From a virus: 20,286 nucleotides of DNA. Position numbers and translations under genes: made by a program. Under the pieces are notes generated by a model. That model was not told the origin of the DNA, ran no database searches, and was given only the letters and a program-made list of their open reading frames with translations. Below, one piece after another: positions 1 through 5,744 of the stretch; positions within the stretch are counted from its first letter, which is position 1, and each line of letters begins with the position of its first letter. The stretch is taken from the IMG/VR virus record IMGVR_UViG_3300047560_002067, positions 1-20,286 of that record; one strand, written 5' to 3'.

Positions 1-273
1 ATTTTATTATATACTCCTATAATATTATTATAGACTGATATTATTTTATTATAACGGAATATTATAAAGTCCCAGACCGTCGCACACCGGCTTCTGGGTG
101 TGGCGCGAGTCAGTCAGACCTGGCAGTGTGTAGTTACTTCACGCATACGCACTGTAATGACTTCGCACATACAGACCGTCATGAGTTATTCATTACAAAG
201 GCAGCTTGGCATGACGAGTTTGAGATCATAACTGGCGCGTGATGTCTCTACGCACCGGCTAGTGAGTAGGCAC
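1..273. other. Non-coding left end, AT-rich start
   Basis: No convincing gene is visible here. The first 75 bases are very AT-rich. They contain, on the minus strand, the string ACTTTATAATAT, which recurs near position 1530 and could hold a -10-like element; no well-spaced -35 is seen. The rest carries copies of two short motifs found throughout the leftward region: GGCGCGTGA at 234-242 and CACCGGC near 85 and 253. The stretch lies downstream of a leftward unit and probably separates it from the next one beyond the window. Confidence 0.5.
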
Positions 274-297
274 AAAAAAGCCCAGTGTGACCTGGGC
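274..297 (-). terminator. Intrinsic terminator of leftward unit 1
   Basis: On the minus strand GCCCAG pairs with CTGGGC across a 6-nt loop, followed by six T residues and then GTGCCTA. It lies just downstream of the stop codon at 321. The same T-tract plus GTGCCTA follows the terminators at 2034-2060 and 3886-3910. Confidence 0.8.
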
Positions 298-320
298 CTG
301 TGTGTTACTGTGTGGAGTGT

Positions 321-680
321 TTACTTTAGGCGAGTGGCATTAGCCGGTGGCCATGCACCCAAGTCGTCGTCGTCTTCCTCTTCCTTTTTGCTTGGGTGTG
401 TGGCAATCGTATAGGAGGCAGCGAATGAGATTGCGCGAGAGAGGTACTCTGCGGAACTCTGGGTTTCTCCACCGGCTTGAATCTCGTCTGCGAGTGATAG
501 CAGGGCTAATGCTCCTGCACTCATGCAGTCTGCCATTCTTTGGTTCTCCTGTTCACGGGCCATTGTGTGCAGTTGCTTTGCAGCATGGCTCATGGCAGTG
601 CATAGCAGAACCAGGTCTTTCTGCTTCAGTGGGCCGGTGTGCAGATTGACCAGTGCGGTCTGGATTGGGTCTAGTTTCAT
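321..680 (-). CDS. Small acidic-tailed hypothetical protein (119 aa)
   Basis: I do not recognise this protein. It is largely helical with Ala/Leu-rich stretches. It ends with a strongly charged segment (KKEEEDDDD at about residues 98-106) before a short hydrophobic tail, and no membrane segment is evident. The start is chosen because the ATG is directly preceded by the leader CCCACCCACACACAC, shared by most leftward genes; there is no Shine-Dalgarno site. It is the last gene of the unit from 1303 leftward, 20 nt after the 64-aa gene, and a terminator follows at 274-297. An early regulatory or host-interaction role would be inference only. Confidence 0.75.
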   Translation of the reverse strand: MKLDPIQTALVNLHTGPLKQKDLVLLCTAMSHAAKQLHTMAREQENQRMADCMSAGALALLSLADEIQAGGETQSSAEYLSRAISFAASYTIATHPSKKEEEDDDDLGAWPPANATRLK

Positions 681-700
681 GTGTGTGTGGGTGGGAAGTT

Positions 701-895
701 TTAGATCTTGCGATAGCGCATGATGTCCATGATTGCGGATTCCATGCGGTCGAAATCACCGGCTTCATGGTAGAAGCCGATTGAGGAAACGAGGCCGTAG
801 AACCATGTTTCCTTTTGGGATTCCATGACGAGAGCAGTGGGTAAGTAGATGCAGCACTGCTCCAGTCCGACTTGGTATGCTTGGGATGTCTTCAT
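701..895 (-). CDS. Hypothetical protein (64 aa)
   Basis: This is a 64-residue protein of unknown function with no recognisable domain. Its sequence has a hydrophobic stretch (CCIYLPTALVM, about 14-24), too short and interrupted for a confident membrane segment, then a polar C-terminus with two Met-Asp clusters. The ATG follows AACACCCACACACA, the C/A-rich leader typical of this region. A GGCGCGTGA copy (929-937) sits about 35 nt upstream. It lies between the 82-aa and 119-aa genes in one leftward unit. Confidence 0.65.
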   Translation of the reverse strand: MKTSQAYQVGLEQCCIYLPTALVMESQKETWFYGLVSSIGFYHEAGDFDRMESAIMDIMRYRKI

Positions 896-938
896 GTGTG
901 TGGGTGTTTACTTTTCCTGGGTGTGTGTGGCGCGTGAA

Positions 939-1187
939 TCAGAGTGGATGGATTACCCATTGTACACCTTTTGAACAGGTGAAGAGGTAGGATTCCCATT
1001 CATGGAAGGATTCGGGGAAAGCAGCTTTGGTTTCCTCCCATGGGTGTACAAAGTTCCAAAAGTAACCTTTTCCAGTCTCTGGGCAAAAGACAGAGAACTC
1101 TGTCCCATTGTTCATGACTTGGCACTCCTGCACTTCCGCAAACTCTGCGTAAGCCCGCCGGTGGTCTGTGGGGAAGACTGGGCGCAT
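939..1187 (-). CDS. Hypothetical protein (82 aa), coupled to upstream membrane peptide
   Basis: Unknown function. The sequence is rich in aromatic residues (Trp, Phe, Tyr) with two Cys, and looks like a small globular domain. I choose the ATG at 1187 over a GTG one codon earlier. The ATG overlaps the stop of the preceding 38-residue membrane protein as TGATG, a typical translational-coupling arrangement. No Shine-Dalgarno site or CACACA leader precedes it, consistent with translation by re-initiation. Family assignment is not possible by eye. Confidence 0.7.
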   Translation of the reverse strand: MRPVFPTDHRRAYAEFAEVQECQVMNNGTEFSVFCPETGKGYFWNFVHPWEETKAAFPESFHEWESYLFTCSKGVQWVIHPL

Positions 1188-1303
1188 CACTTTAGGAGGT
1201 AGATAGTGACGAGGGGGACTGCGACGATGCAGCTCGAGATCATAGACATGACGAGGAAGCCAAGGAGGACCTGGCCCATGGGTGTGTATTCAGTGTGTTT
1301 CAT
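1187..1303 (-). CDS. Small single-span membrane protein (38 aa)
   Basis: This short frame starts at the ATG at 1303 and reads 38 codons to a TGA that overlaps the next start codon (TGATG). A short polar N-terminus (about 8 residues) is followed by an almost uninterrupted hydrophobic stretch to residue 37, containing VLLGFLVMSMI and IVAVPLVTIYLL. This is a clear membrane segment with a C-terminal Lys. Coupling to the 82-aa gene supports it being real. It is the first gene of leftward unit 1, just downstream of the repeat-rich region. Function is unknown; small phage membrane proteins of this kind can be superinfection-exclusion or holin-like factors, which is only a guess. Confidence 0.65.
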   Translation of the reverse strand: MKHTEYTPMGQVLLGFLVMSMISSCIVAVPLVTIYLLK

Positions 1304-1604
1304 GGCAGTCACTAGTGTGGGCGCGAGGCCGGACTGTGCAAGAAAATCGAGTTAGAAGGGGTAAAACAGTCAATTTCGCAGTAAATGGGCCTAGCAGGGC
1401 CGTAGAGACGGGCTTTTTTTGCCTATGTCCTACTATGGGCAAAGGTCTGTTAGGGCTTCCTAGGGCAAGCCAGGCCATACTTTTTTTACTATTCATAAGT
1501 GCCTGTTTATCAGTGACTTACGAAACGATATTATAAAGTTGGCAGTGCAAGCATGGGGTGCGCCAAGTCTGGGCGAAATCGAAAATAGTTTATAATACTT
1601 TAAA

Positions 1605-1724
1605 CTGTTAATCCAGGGTAATCTAGTCATGATTAGATCGGGCTTAACCTGTAATCCTGGGTAATCTAGTCATGTTAAGCCAGGCTTAACCTGTAATCAT
1701 GAGTAATGTTATCATGTTAAAGGC
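1605..1724 (+). repeat. Three tandem iteron-like repeats of about 43 bp
   Basis: Three consecutive units begin at about 1605, 1649 and 1691. The core GGGTAATCTAGTCATG is identical at 1616-1631 and 1659-1674. The third unit is diverged (GAGTAATGTTATCATG). Units end in GGCTTAAC or a related string. They sit centrally between the inverted-repeat arms, which resembles operator arrays or origin iterons. Confidence 0.75.
1674..1690. promoter_or_regulatory. Perfect palindrome, possible operator
   Basis: GTTAAGCC and GGCTTAAC flank a single A, giving a perfect 17-bp palindrome at the boundary of tandem repeats 2 and 3. A half-site, GGGCTTAAC, lies at the end of repeat 1. This is the size and symmetry expected of a dimeric repressor site. 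No repressor gene is identifiable in the window. Confidence 0.45.
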
Positions 1725-2033
1725 AGTTTTTTACACTTATTTAACAGTTTCATAAGTAGTTGATAATCAACGGTTTAGTCACACTAAAAAAATGGCCTAG
1801 GAAGCCCTTGCATGGCGCAGCCAAGGGTAGGACATGGGCAAAAGTAAACCCGTCTCTACGGGCAAGCCAGGCACCTCTAATGCAATTTTCGGGTTTTCTT
1901 ACCTATTTACTCCTGGGTGTGTGACTTGGCGCGAAGTCTGTACAGCACACCCAGGCAGTTAGGCCGAGATCATAACGGCCCTACCAGTCAAAAGCAGCTA
2001 GGCCCAGTAGCCGGACCGGCTAGGCACTAGGCA

Positions 2034-2060
2034 CAAAAAAAGGGCCATTAACGGCCCTTT
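2034..2060 (-). terminator. Intrinsic terminator of leftward unit 2
   Basis: On the minus strand AAAGGGCC pairs with GGCCCTTT around a 6-nt loop, followed by a run of T and GTGCCTA. It lies 50 nt downstream of the stop of the ArdA-like gene. It closely resembles the terminators at 274-297 and 3886-3910. Confidence 0.9.
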
Positions 2061-2110
2061 GCGAAGTACAGGAGTACCAGAATCAAAAGCAGGACAGGAC
2101 ACACTGGGCC

Positions 2111-2773
2111 TTACCAGTTGGCGCGTACATAGAAGCAGCGGATTACCTTTGTGGAAGGGTCTTCATGCTTCACTTCATGGTAGTCATATCGAAGGCAGCG
2201 TGACCAGTAGCCCGCAATATCGAAGTAGGCCAGTAGGTTATTCTCCTCTAGTGCGGTGTATGCTTTCCCGTCGCAGTTCTCCAGGTAGTCCCAAGCGAAC
2301 TCATGGGCATTATCAAACTCCCCTTGATATACCTCGTTAAAGATTTTCAGCAGCCGGTCCGGCGAGTACTGTTCCCAGTAGTCACTGGAGACGCATGAAC
2401 TGGCCCATGCCAGGACTACTTCTGGGGTTACATTCTTGCCAGGCAGTACCTCACTAGTGGCGCGTGCCTTGAACTGGGAGTGCCATACCTTACGGTCTGG
2501 CAGCTTATCAGTCAGAAACTCTTCCTTAATAATAATCCCGTAGGTACGGGCATACCTCAAAAAGTCACTGTCTTCCTCCAAGTGTGCCGGTGTGTCATGT
2601 AAGGCCCAAGGGTTCTTGATCATAGAACCGTCTTGTTTGCACTCTCCAGGCACTCGGACGCAGCGAAGTCCTTTGGGGATTCCGTACTCTGTCCCGTTGG
2701 GCAGGACATAAGTGATATGCCGGGCAGTCAGTTTGAACTTTTGTTCTGATTTTTTGGCGCGTGATTTAGTCAT
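2111..2773 (-). CDS. ArdA-like antirestriction candidate (220 aa)
   Basis: The C-terminal third (about 144-200) has the pattern of ArdA proteins: an aromatic-Gly-Glu-aromatic-Asp motif (YQGEFDNAHEFAWDYLE), then Leu/Tyr-Phe-Asp and a closing Asp-Tyr segment. ArdA proteins are acidic DNA mimics that occupy type I restriction-modification enzymes. The N-terminal 85 residues form a separate domain, with IPKG at 32-35, a following Val-Arg and FLRYARTYGI at 71-80. The 73-aa protein at 3929-4150 consists of a relative of this domain. The start follows the leader CCACACCCACACACAC, with no Shine-Dalgarno site. It is the last gene of unit 2 before a strong terminator. The ArdA link is by pattern and should be confirmed by profile search. 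Confidence 0.6.
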   Translation of the reverse strand: MTKSRAKKSEQKFKLTARHITYVLPNGTEYGIPKGLRCVRVPGECKQDGSMIKNPWALHDTPAHLEEDSDFLRYARTYGIIIKEEFLTDKLPDRKVWHSQFKARATSEVLPGKNVTPEVVLAWASSCVSSDYWEQYSPDRLLKIFNEVYQGEFDNAHEFAWDYLENCDGKAYTALEENNLLAYFDIAGYWSRCLRYDYHEVKHEDPSTKVIRCFYVRANW

Positions 2774-2793
2774 GTGTGTGTGGGTGTGGGAAA

Positions 2794-3240
2794 TTATTCA
2801 AGGGGTACGGAACCGGCTACCTCGTCACGGGCCTTCTGGAGTGCCTTATCAAAGTCCATAATGAAAGGCAACATGGACAGAGTCTCGTCTTCCGTACCTT
2901 TATAAATCTGGTTCTGCCGGTCTTCCCATGCGGAAGCATACTGTGCATTCTCCAGGACTACCTGGGCCAACTGTACCAGACTATAAGCATAGTTAAGCAG
3001 ACCTTGCGGGCAGGAATTTTCGTCACGGGTGGAGTTAAGGAAGGCCAGACGCAAGTCATGGTCTGCAGCGTTATGCTCCAGGTATTTCGTCAAGTGACGG
3101 GCAATATTTTCGGCCCGTACTTGTTTGGGGTTTTCTGGCAGCTTTGGCAGTTTGGTTTCGATAGGACCGGCCAGACGCAGCAACTGCTTATCAGTCAGTG
3201 ACTGGCCTACCTTCATTTTTTTTGCGGGTTTCTTTTTCAT
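2794..3240 (-). CDS. Hypothetical protein (148 aa)
   Basis: An unrecognised, mainly helical soluble protein. It has a very basic N-terminus (KKKPAKKMK) that could bind nucleic acid, then alternating charged and hydrophobic residues with several Leu-rich helices. No Cys clusters or membrane segments are seen. The ATG follows CTTTCCCACCCACACAC, the regional leader, and a TTCACGCGCC copy (minus reading) lies about 25 nt further upstream at 3263-3271. It sits between the 97-aa gene and the ArdA-like gene, 20 nt before the latter, in one leftward unit. Confidence 0.75.
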   Translation of the reverse strand: MKKKPAKKMKVGQSLTDKQLLRLAGPIETKLPKLPENPKQVRAENIARHLTKYLEHNAADHDLRLAFLNSTRDENSCPQGLLNYAYSLVQLAQVVLENAQYASAWEDRQNQIYKGTEDETLSMLPFIMDFDKALQKARDEVAGSVPLE

Positions 3241-3286
3241 GTGTGTGGGTGGGAAAGTGTTTGGCGCGTGAAGTTTCTACCCAGGC

Positions 3287-3580
3287 TTAACCCAGGTAAA
3301 CAACTAAAAAAGTTTCCCCGTCAACTGTGACGCAGTCACTGCGTCCATAGTCACGGTCACCGGGCAGAAGTTTGGAGGTAGTTGCCTCGTCCATAGTCAG
3401 CACTGCGAAATCTTCCCTTGGGCAGTGATTGTCCACATACGCAGTTACCAGTCCATAACTGGTTACCTTTGCCTCTAGGGAGGCCGGTGTACGCAGTGGG
3501 AAACCCTTGGGCCTTCCCTGTTTCTTGTCTTCCCTGTTAATGAAGGCAGCCAGTGCCTTAATCCTTTGTTCTGGTTTCAT
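3287..3580 (-). CDS. Hypothetical protein (97 aa)
   Basis: Unknown protein. It has a helical basic N-terminal part (KPEQRIKALAAFINREDKK) and a C-terminal part with alternating hydrophobic and polar residues ending in FLVVYLG, suggesting a small alpha/beta fold. The ATG is preceded by CACCCACACATCAC, a variant of the C/A-rich leader. It is the first recognisable gene of leftward unit 2; the region 3581-3885 upstream should hold its promoter. Confidence 0.7.
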   Translation of the reverse strand: MKPEQRIKALAAFINREDKKQGRPKGFPLRTPASLEAKVTSYGLVTAYVDNHCPREDFAVLTMDEATTSKLLPGDRDYGRSDCVTVDGETFLVVYLG

Positions 3581-3885
3581 GTGATGTGTGGGTGTGCATG
3601 AATGAAGGTAGGTAGGCGCATCACATAGTAAAGGGAAAATATCCAGGTACGCACTGGGCCGGTGTGCAGATCGTTACGGGCCTGTGTATGTGTTTCCTGG
3701 ATACACTTGCCAGGGCTTGCCTGTGCCGGTGTGCGTCGATTGCCAGGTGCAGAGTCCAGTGACTGAAGCCTGGCAGTAGATCGCAACTAGGCCGTGCTTG
3801 GCAGCTTTATGTGGCGCGTGATGCAGCTCCTGTATGTGTGCGTATGTGCGTATGTGTGTGCCTACCTACCTACCTACCTAGGCAC
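3581..3885. other. Inter-unit region with short tandem repeats
   Basis: About 300 bases separate the terminator of unit 3 from the first gene of unit 2. They contain an exact (CCTA)x5 tract at 3861-3880 preceded by GTGCGTAT-type repeats, a GGCGCGTGA copy at 3813-3821, and two copies of GCCGGTGTGC near 3659 and 3725. A 69-codon open frame on the minus strand (3577-3786) has no leader motif and low-quality composition, and is not called. No clear -35/-10 pair is visible. Confidence 0.5.
3861..3880 (+). repeat. CCTA tetranucleotide repeat, five copies
   Basis: An exact 20-base run of CCTA directly borders the terminator T-tract of unit 3. Related CTACC and GTACC repeats recur at 6797-6910. Confidence 0.9.
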
Positions 3886-3910
3886 AAAAAAGGGCCGTCA
3901 ACCGGCCCTT
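3886..3910 (-). terminator. Intrinsic terminator of leftward unit 3
   Basis: On the minus strand AAGGGCCG pairs with CGGCCCTT across a 5-nt loop, followed by six T residues and GTGCCTA. It lies 19 nt after the stop of the 73-aa gene. Confidence 0.9.
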
Positions 3911-3928
3911 GTACCTTGGCAGTGTAGG

Positions 3929-4150
3929 TTACCCTACCTCGTCATGCTCCAGTAAAATCCCGTACCCATGATACAGTGAAAGGAAGTTTCTGTCCTTCCT
4001 GTACTGTGTGGGAATCTGCTTCAGCCAGTAACGGGGTTTCCCGTTTTTAAGTTCCAAGTTATAGGCGCGGACTACCCACATACCTTTGGGTATGGTAAAT
4101 GTGTGCAGTTGACCGGCTAAACCATAACCTATGTCTTTTAATGTACGCAT
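3929..4150 (-). CDS. Small IPKG-domain protein (73 aa), relative of the ArdA-like N-terminus
   Basis: Almost the whole protein is one domain. FTIPKG at about 18-23 is followed by Val-Arg, a central YWLKQIP and FLSLYHGYGILL at 57-68. The same order appears in residues 30-83 of the 220-aa protein at 2111-2773 (YGIPKG, Val-Arg, FLRYARTYGIII), so the two are likely paralogous domains. The ATG follows the stop of the upstream gene by three bases (TAATCCATG), indicating coupled translation. It is the last gene of unit 3 before the terminator. Function is unknown; association with an antirestriction module is inference. Confidence 0.65.
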   Translation of the reverse strand: MRTLKDIGYGLAGQLHTFTIPKGMWVVRAYNLELKNGKPRYWLKQIPTQYRKDRNFLSLYHGYGILLEHDEVG

Positions 4151-4153
4151 GGA

Positions 4154-4432
4154 TTACTCTTCTGGAAGATTTTCGTTAATGAACTTCTGGGCCTTTTCAG
4201 TGATAGGAAAATCACCGGCTTCAGACTCGTGATCGTAATCTTCCTCATTAACGATTTCCTCGTCATTATAATTGTTTGATGCAGCTTCTCCTGCGAGTTC
4301 AAACCATTTCTCGTTATCCAAGTTTTGGTATGCTTCACGGGCTTCCTCTTCAGACATGGCAACTACCTGGTAGCAGACATGAATGGTTTCAGAAATCGTG
4401 TATACCTTGGGTTCTTTCTTTTGTTTGCTCAT
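4154..4432 (-). CDS. Acidic hypothetical protein (92 aa)
   Basis: A highly acidic small protein: more than a quarter of residues are Glu or Asp, with clusters such as NDEEIVNEEDYDHESE at about 55-70. The N-terminal part (VYTISETIHVCYQVVAMSEEEAREA) resembles a short beta-strand pair followed by a helix, a fold common in small phage proteins. The acidity would suit a DNA mimic or host-protein inhibitor, but nothing in the sequence proves that. The start follows CCCCCACACACACAT. The downstream 73-aa gene begins three bases after its stop. Confidence 0.7.
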   Translation of the reverse strand: MSKQKKEPKVYTISETIHVCYQVVAMSEEEAREAYQNLDNEKWFELAGEAASNNYNDEEIVNEEDYDHESEAGDFPITEKAQKFINENLPEE

Positions 4433-4450
4433 ATGTGTGTGTGGGGGAAA

Positions 4451-4750
4451 TTATTCAGAGTAAGCGGATTCGATTTTCTCGTTACACTCGTCACAGGTAA
4501 GGGAATTGTTTTCCCAGTTCACGTCTACATAAAAGATTTCCCAGGCTTTGTCTGAACCTGGATTGTCGATTGCGTCTATGGCGCGTGATTCGATATCACT
4601 TTCTTGATCGCACCGGCCTTTAGGCACTAGGCACTTGTAGCAGACGCAGCTACAGTCCTTTGCCACAAAATACCTTGGGTAGCCGCCGGGAAAAGCGAAT
4701 TGCCCGTACTTCAGTTGCTCGATTAATTCAGACTTGGATTTAATGAACAT
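4451..4750 (-). CDS. Cys-rich PGGYP-motif phage protein (99 aa)
   Basis: Residues 20-28 read FPGGYPRYF, a motif I associate with a widespread family of small phage proteins that continue into a Cys-rich segment. Here Cys 33, 35, 37, 40 and 47 are followed by a second pair (CDEC, 86-89), which could bind one or two zinc ions. The biochemical function of the family is not known to me. The leader is AATAACACACACC before the ATG. It sits mid-unit, 18 nt from the 92-aa gene. One GGCGCGTGA motif copy (4580-4588) lies inside it, encoding part of ESRAI. Confidence 0.7.
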   Translation of the reverse strand: MFIKSKSELIEQLKYGQFAFPGGYPRYFVAKDCSCVCYKCLVPKGRCDQESDIESRAIDAIDNPGSDKAWEIFYVDVNWENNSLTCDECNEKIESAYSE

Positions 4751-4759
4751 GGGTGTGTG

Positions 4760-4996
4760 TTATTCGGGAAAATATTCGGAAGGGATTTCCGCAGTAACTG
4801 CATAACCCTTTTCCAGTTCTCTGCGTTTAGCCGGTTTTAGGTACTCCAGTATGTAGGCGCGTGATTCACTGTCCTGCACATATAAGTCTGCCCATTTGCC
4901 TTCTGCCTTCCAGGTGTACTTATGCCCAGTAGGAGTGACATGGCCCTTCCATATGTGAAGTGAACCCATACTGTCTTCTTTAATTATACATTTCAT
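4760..4996 (-). CDS. Hypothetical protein (78 aa)
   Basis: Unknown small protein with a likely beta-rich N-terminal half (SLHIWKGHVTPTGHKYTWKA) and a helical, basic middle (LKPAKRRELEKG). There are no Cys pairs or membrane segments. The ATG is preceded by CAGACCACACACAC, the regional leader. It contains one GGCGCGTGA copy (4856-4864), read as ESRAY on the coding strand. It is nine bases from the PGGYP gene, in the same leftward unit. Confidence 0.7.
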   Translation of the reverse strand: MKCIIKEDSMGSLHIWKGHVTPTGHKYTWKAEGKWADLYVQDSESRAYILEYLKPAKRRELEKGYAVTAEIPSEYFPE

Positions 4997-5043
4997 GTGT
5001 GTGTGGTCTGGTTAATGTGTGATGTGCAGCGCGGAAAGTAAAC

Positions 5044-5313
5044 TCATTTCACATATTCTTTTACCAGTAGATCGTACATCAAGTGTACATTCTCATCCGG
5101 CTCGTCTTCCAGTTCCATGTCCTTCTGGTTATAGTCTACAGCACACAGTGCCTGGTAGAGATTTGAGAACTGTCCATTATAGTACGCACCGGCAAAGTAA
5201 TGTATGGCAATATTCATTTCATAATGGGCAGTGCAATCCCTCCAGTCTATAAGACCAGAAGTCTTCTGGCGCAGGAAGGCACTCATGTCTGCTAATGTTG
5301 GATCGAGACTCAT
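5044..5313 (-). CDS. Hypothetical protein (89 aa)
   Basis: I chose the ATG at 5313 (protein begins MSLDPTLADM) rather than a longer frame reaching 5364. This start lies four bases after the stop of the 135-aa gene (TAATCCCATG), the same junction style as at 4150; the longer version would overlap that gene. The protein is mainly helical with several aromatics (HYFAGAYYNGQFSNLY) and an acidic stretch near residues 66-75. It is not recognised. Confidence 0.7.
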   Translation of the reverse strand: MSLDPTLADMSAFLRQKTSGLIDWRDCTAHYEMNIAIHYFAGAYYNGQFSNLYQALCAVDYNQKDMELEDEPDENVHLMYDLLVKEYVK

Positions 5314-5317
5314 GGGA

Positions 5318-5725
5318 TTATTCTTTAGCAGCTTCAGTTGCAAGCCGGTGCAGCTCACATTCAAATCCAGACTGAACCCCTAGTGACCATTCATTACAGA
5401 GATCGTCCAGAAACTCTTCCACATGGTCTGCCTGTTTAGTGCCAGGCTTCACATCAAGCGCGTGAAGTACTTCAGACAATACGGACTGTGGGGTAGGGCC
5501 GTCTGCCCATTCTCCAGACAAGTCCGGCAGACCGTCATACAACCCGTTGTCATAACCCTCGTCTAGAGTCTTAAGTACGGCCCTGGCAGCTTTACGCTGG
5601 TCACCGGTGTACCTTCCTCCAAACAAATCCTGTTCAACCCAGTTGGCATGGTTCTCACCTACATTCATGCCCAGGTCGTAAGCGAATCCCAAAGCCCTGG
5701 TCATAAGTTTGTCTAGTTTGCTCAT
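5318..5725 (-). CDS. Hypothetical protein (135 aa)
   Basis: Acidic, predominantly helical protein with many Gly-Leu-Asp turns (YDNGLYDGLPDLSGEWADG), no membrane segment and no Cys cluster. The start is supported by the leader TTTTCCATACACGCAC directly before the ATG. Translation of the 89-aa gene is probably coupled to it through the four-base spacing at its stop. Not recognised; an early phage role is inferred from position only. Confidence 0.72.
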   Translation of the reverse strand: MSKLDKLMTRALGFAYDLGMNVGENHANWVEQDLFGGRYTGDQRKAARAVLKTLDEGYDNGLYDGLPDLSGEWADGPTPQSVLSEVLHALDVKPGTKQADHVEEFLDDLCNEWSLGVQSGFECELHRLATEAAKE

Positions 5726-5744
5726 GTGCGTGTATGGAAAAGTT

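Larger units (their letters stand above)
1401..1865. repeat. Large broken inverted repeat
   Basis: Two arms face each other across about 300 bp. CGTAGAGACGGG at 1401-1412 is perfectly matched in inverted form at 1849-1860. Around 1421-1433 and 1827-1840 the arms share inverted ATGTCCTAC. AGGGCTTCCTAGG at 1452-1464 is perfectly matched in inverted form at 1796-1808. The matches occur in mirrored order, so the arms are one diverged inverted duplication. A directly repeated GGGCAAGCCAGGC lies at 1463 and 1860. Confidence 0.75.
1304..2033. other. Repeat-rich non-coding control region
   Basis: About 730 bases without a convincing gene lie between two leftward units. The region contains two broken inverted-repeat arms (1401-1490 and 1785-1860), three tandem repeats between them (1605-1724), a perfect 8+1+8 palindrome (1674-1690), and promoter-like TATAAT strings near 1530 (minus) and 1591 (plus). 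It probably carries the promoter of the unit beginning at 1303. It may also be an operator array or replication origin; the sequence does not decide. Confidence 0.55.
234..4864 (+). repeat. Dispersed GGCGCGTGA motif
   Basis: Exact copies at 234-242, 929-937, 2756-2764, 3263-3271, 3813-3821, 4580-4588 and 4856-4864, all on the plus strand. Near copies occur at 102, 1928, 2120, 2459, 4063, 5458, 5748, 6347 and 6650, also plus. Four exact copies are intergenic and three are inside genes. No exact copy is seen after 4864. Confidence 0.8.

Noticed and set aside
1-75. Phage attachment site in the AT-rich start
   Set aside because: No integrase gene and no tRNA fragment or core repeat is visible; AT-richness alone is not enough.
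1605-1724. CRISPR array
   Set aside because: Repeats are diverged and contiguous with no unique spacers, and there are no cas genes.
2776-3201. Plus-strand open frame (141 codons)
   Set aside because: Opposite the 148-aa leftward gene, which has the regional leader and fits the operon; the plus frame has none.
3577-3786. 69-codon minus-strand open frame
   Set aside because: No CA-rich leader, overlaps the start region of the 97-aa gene, and composition is that of repeat-rich intergenic DNA.
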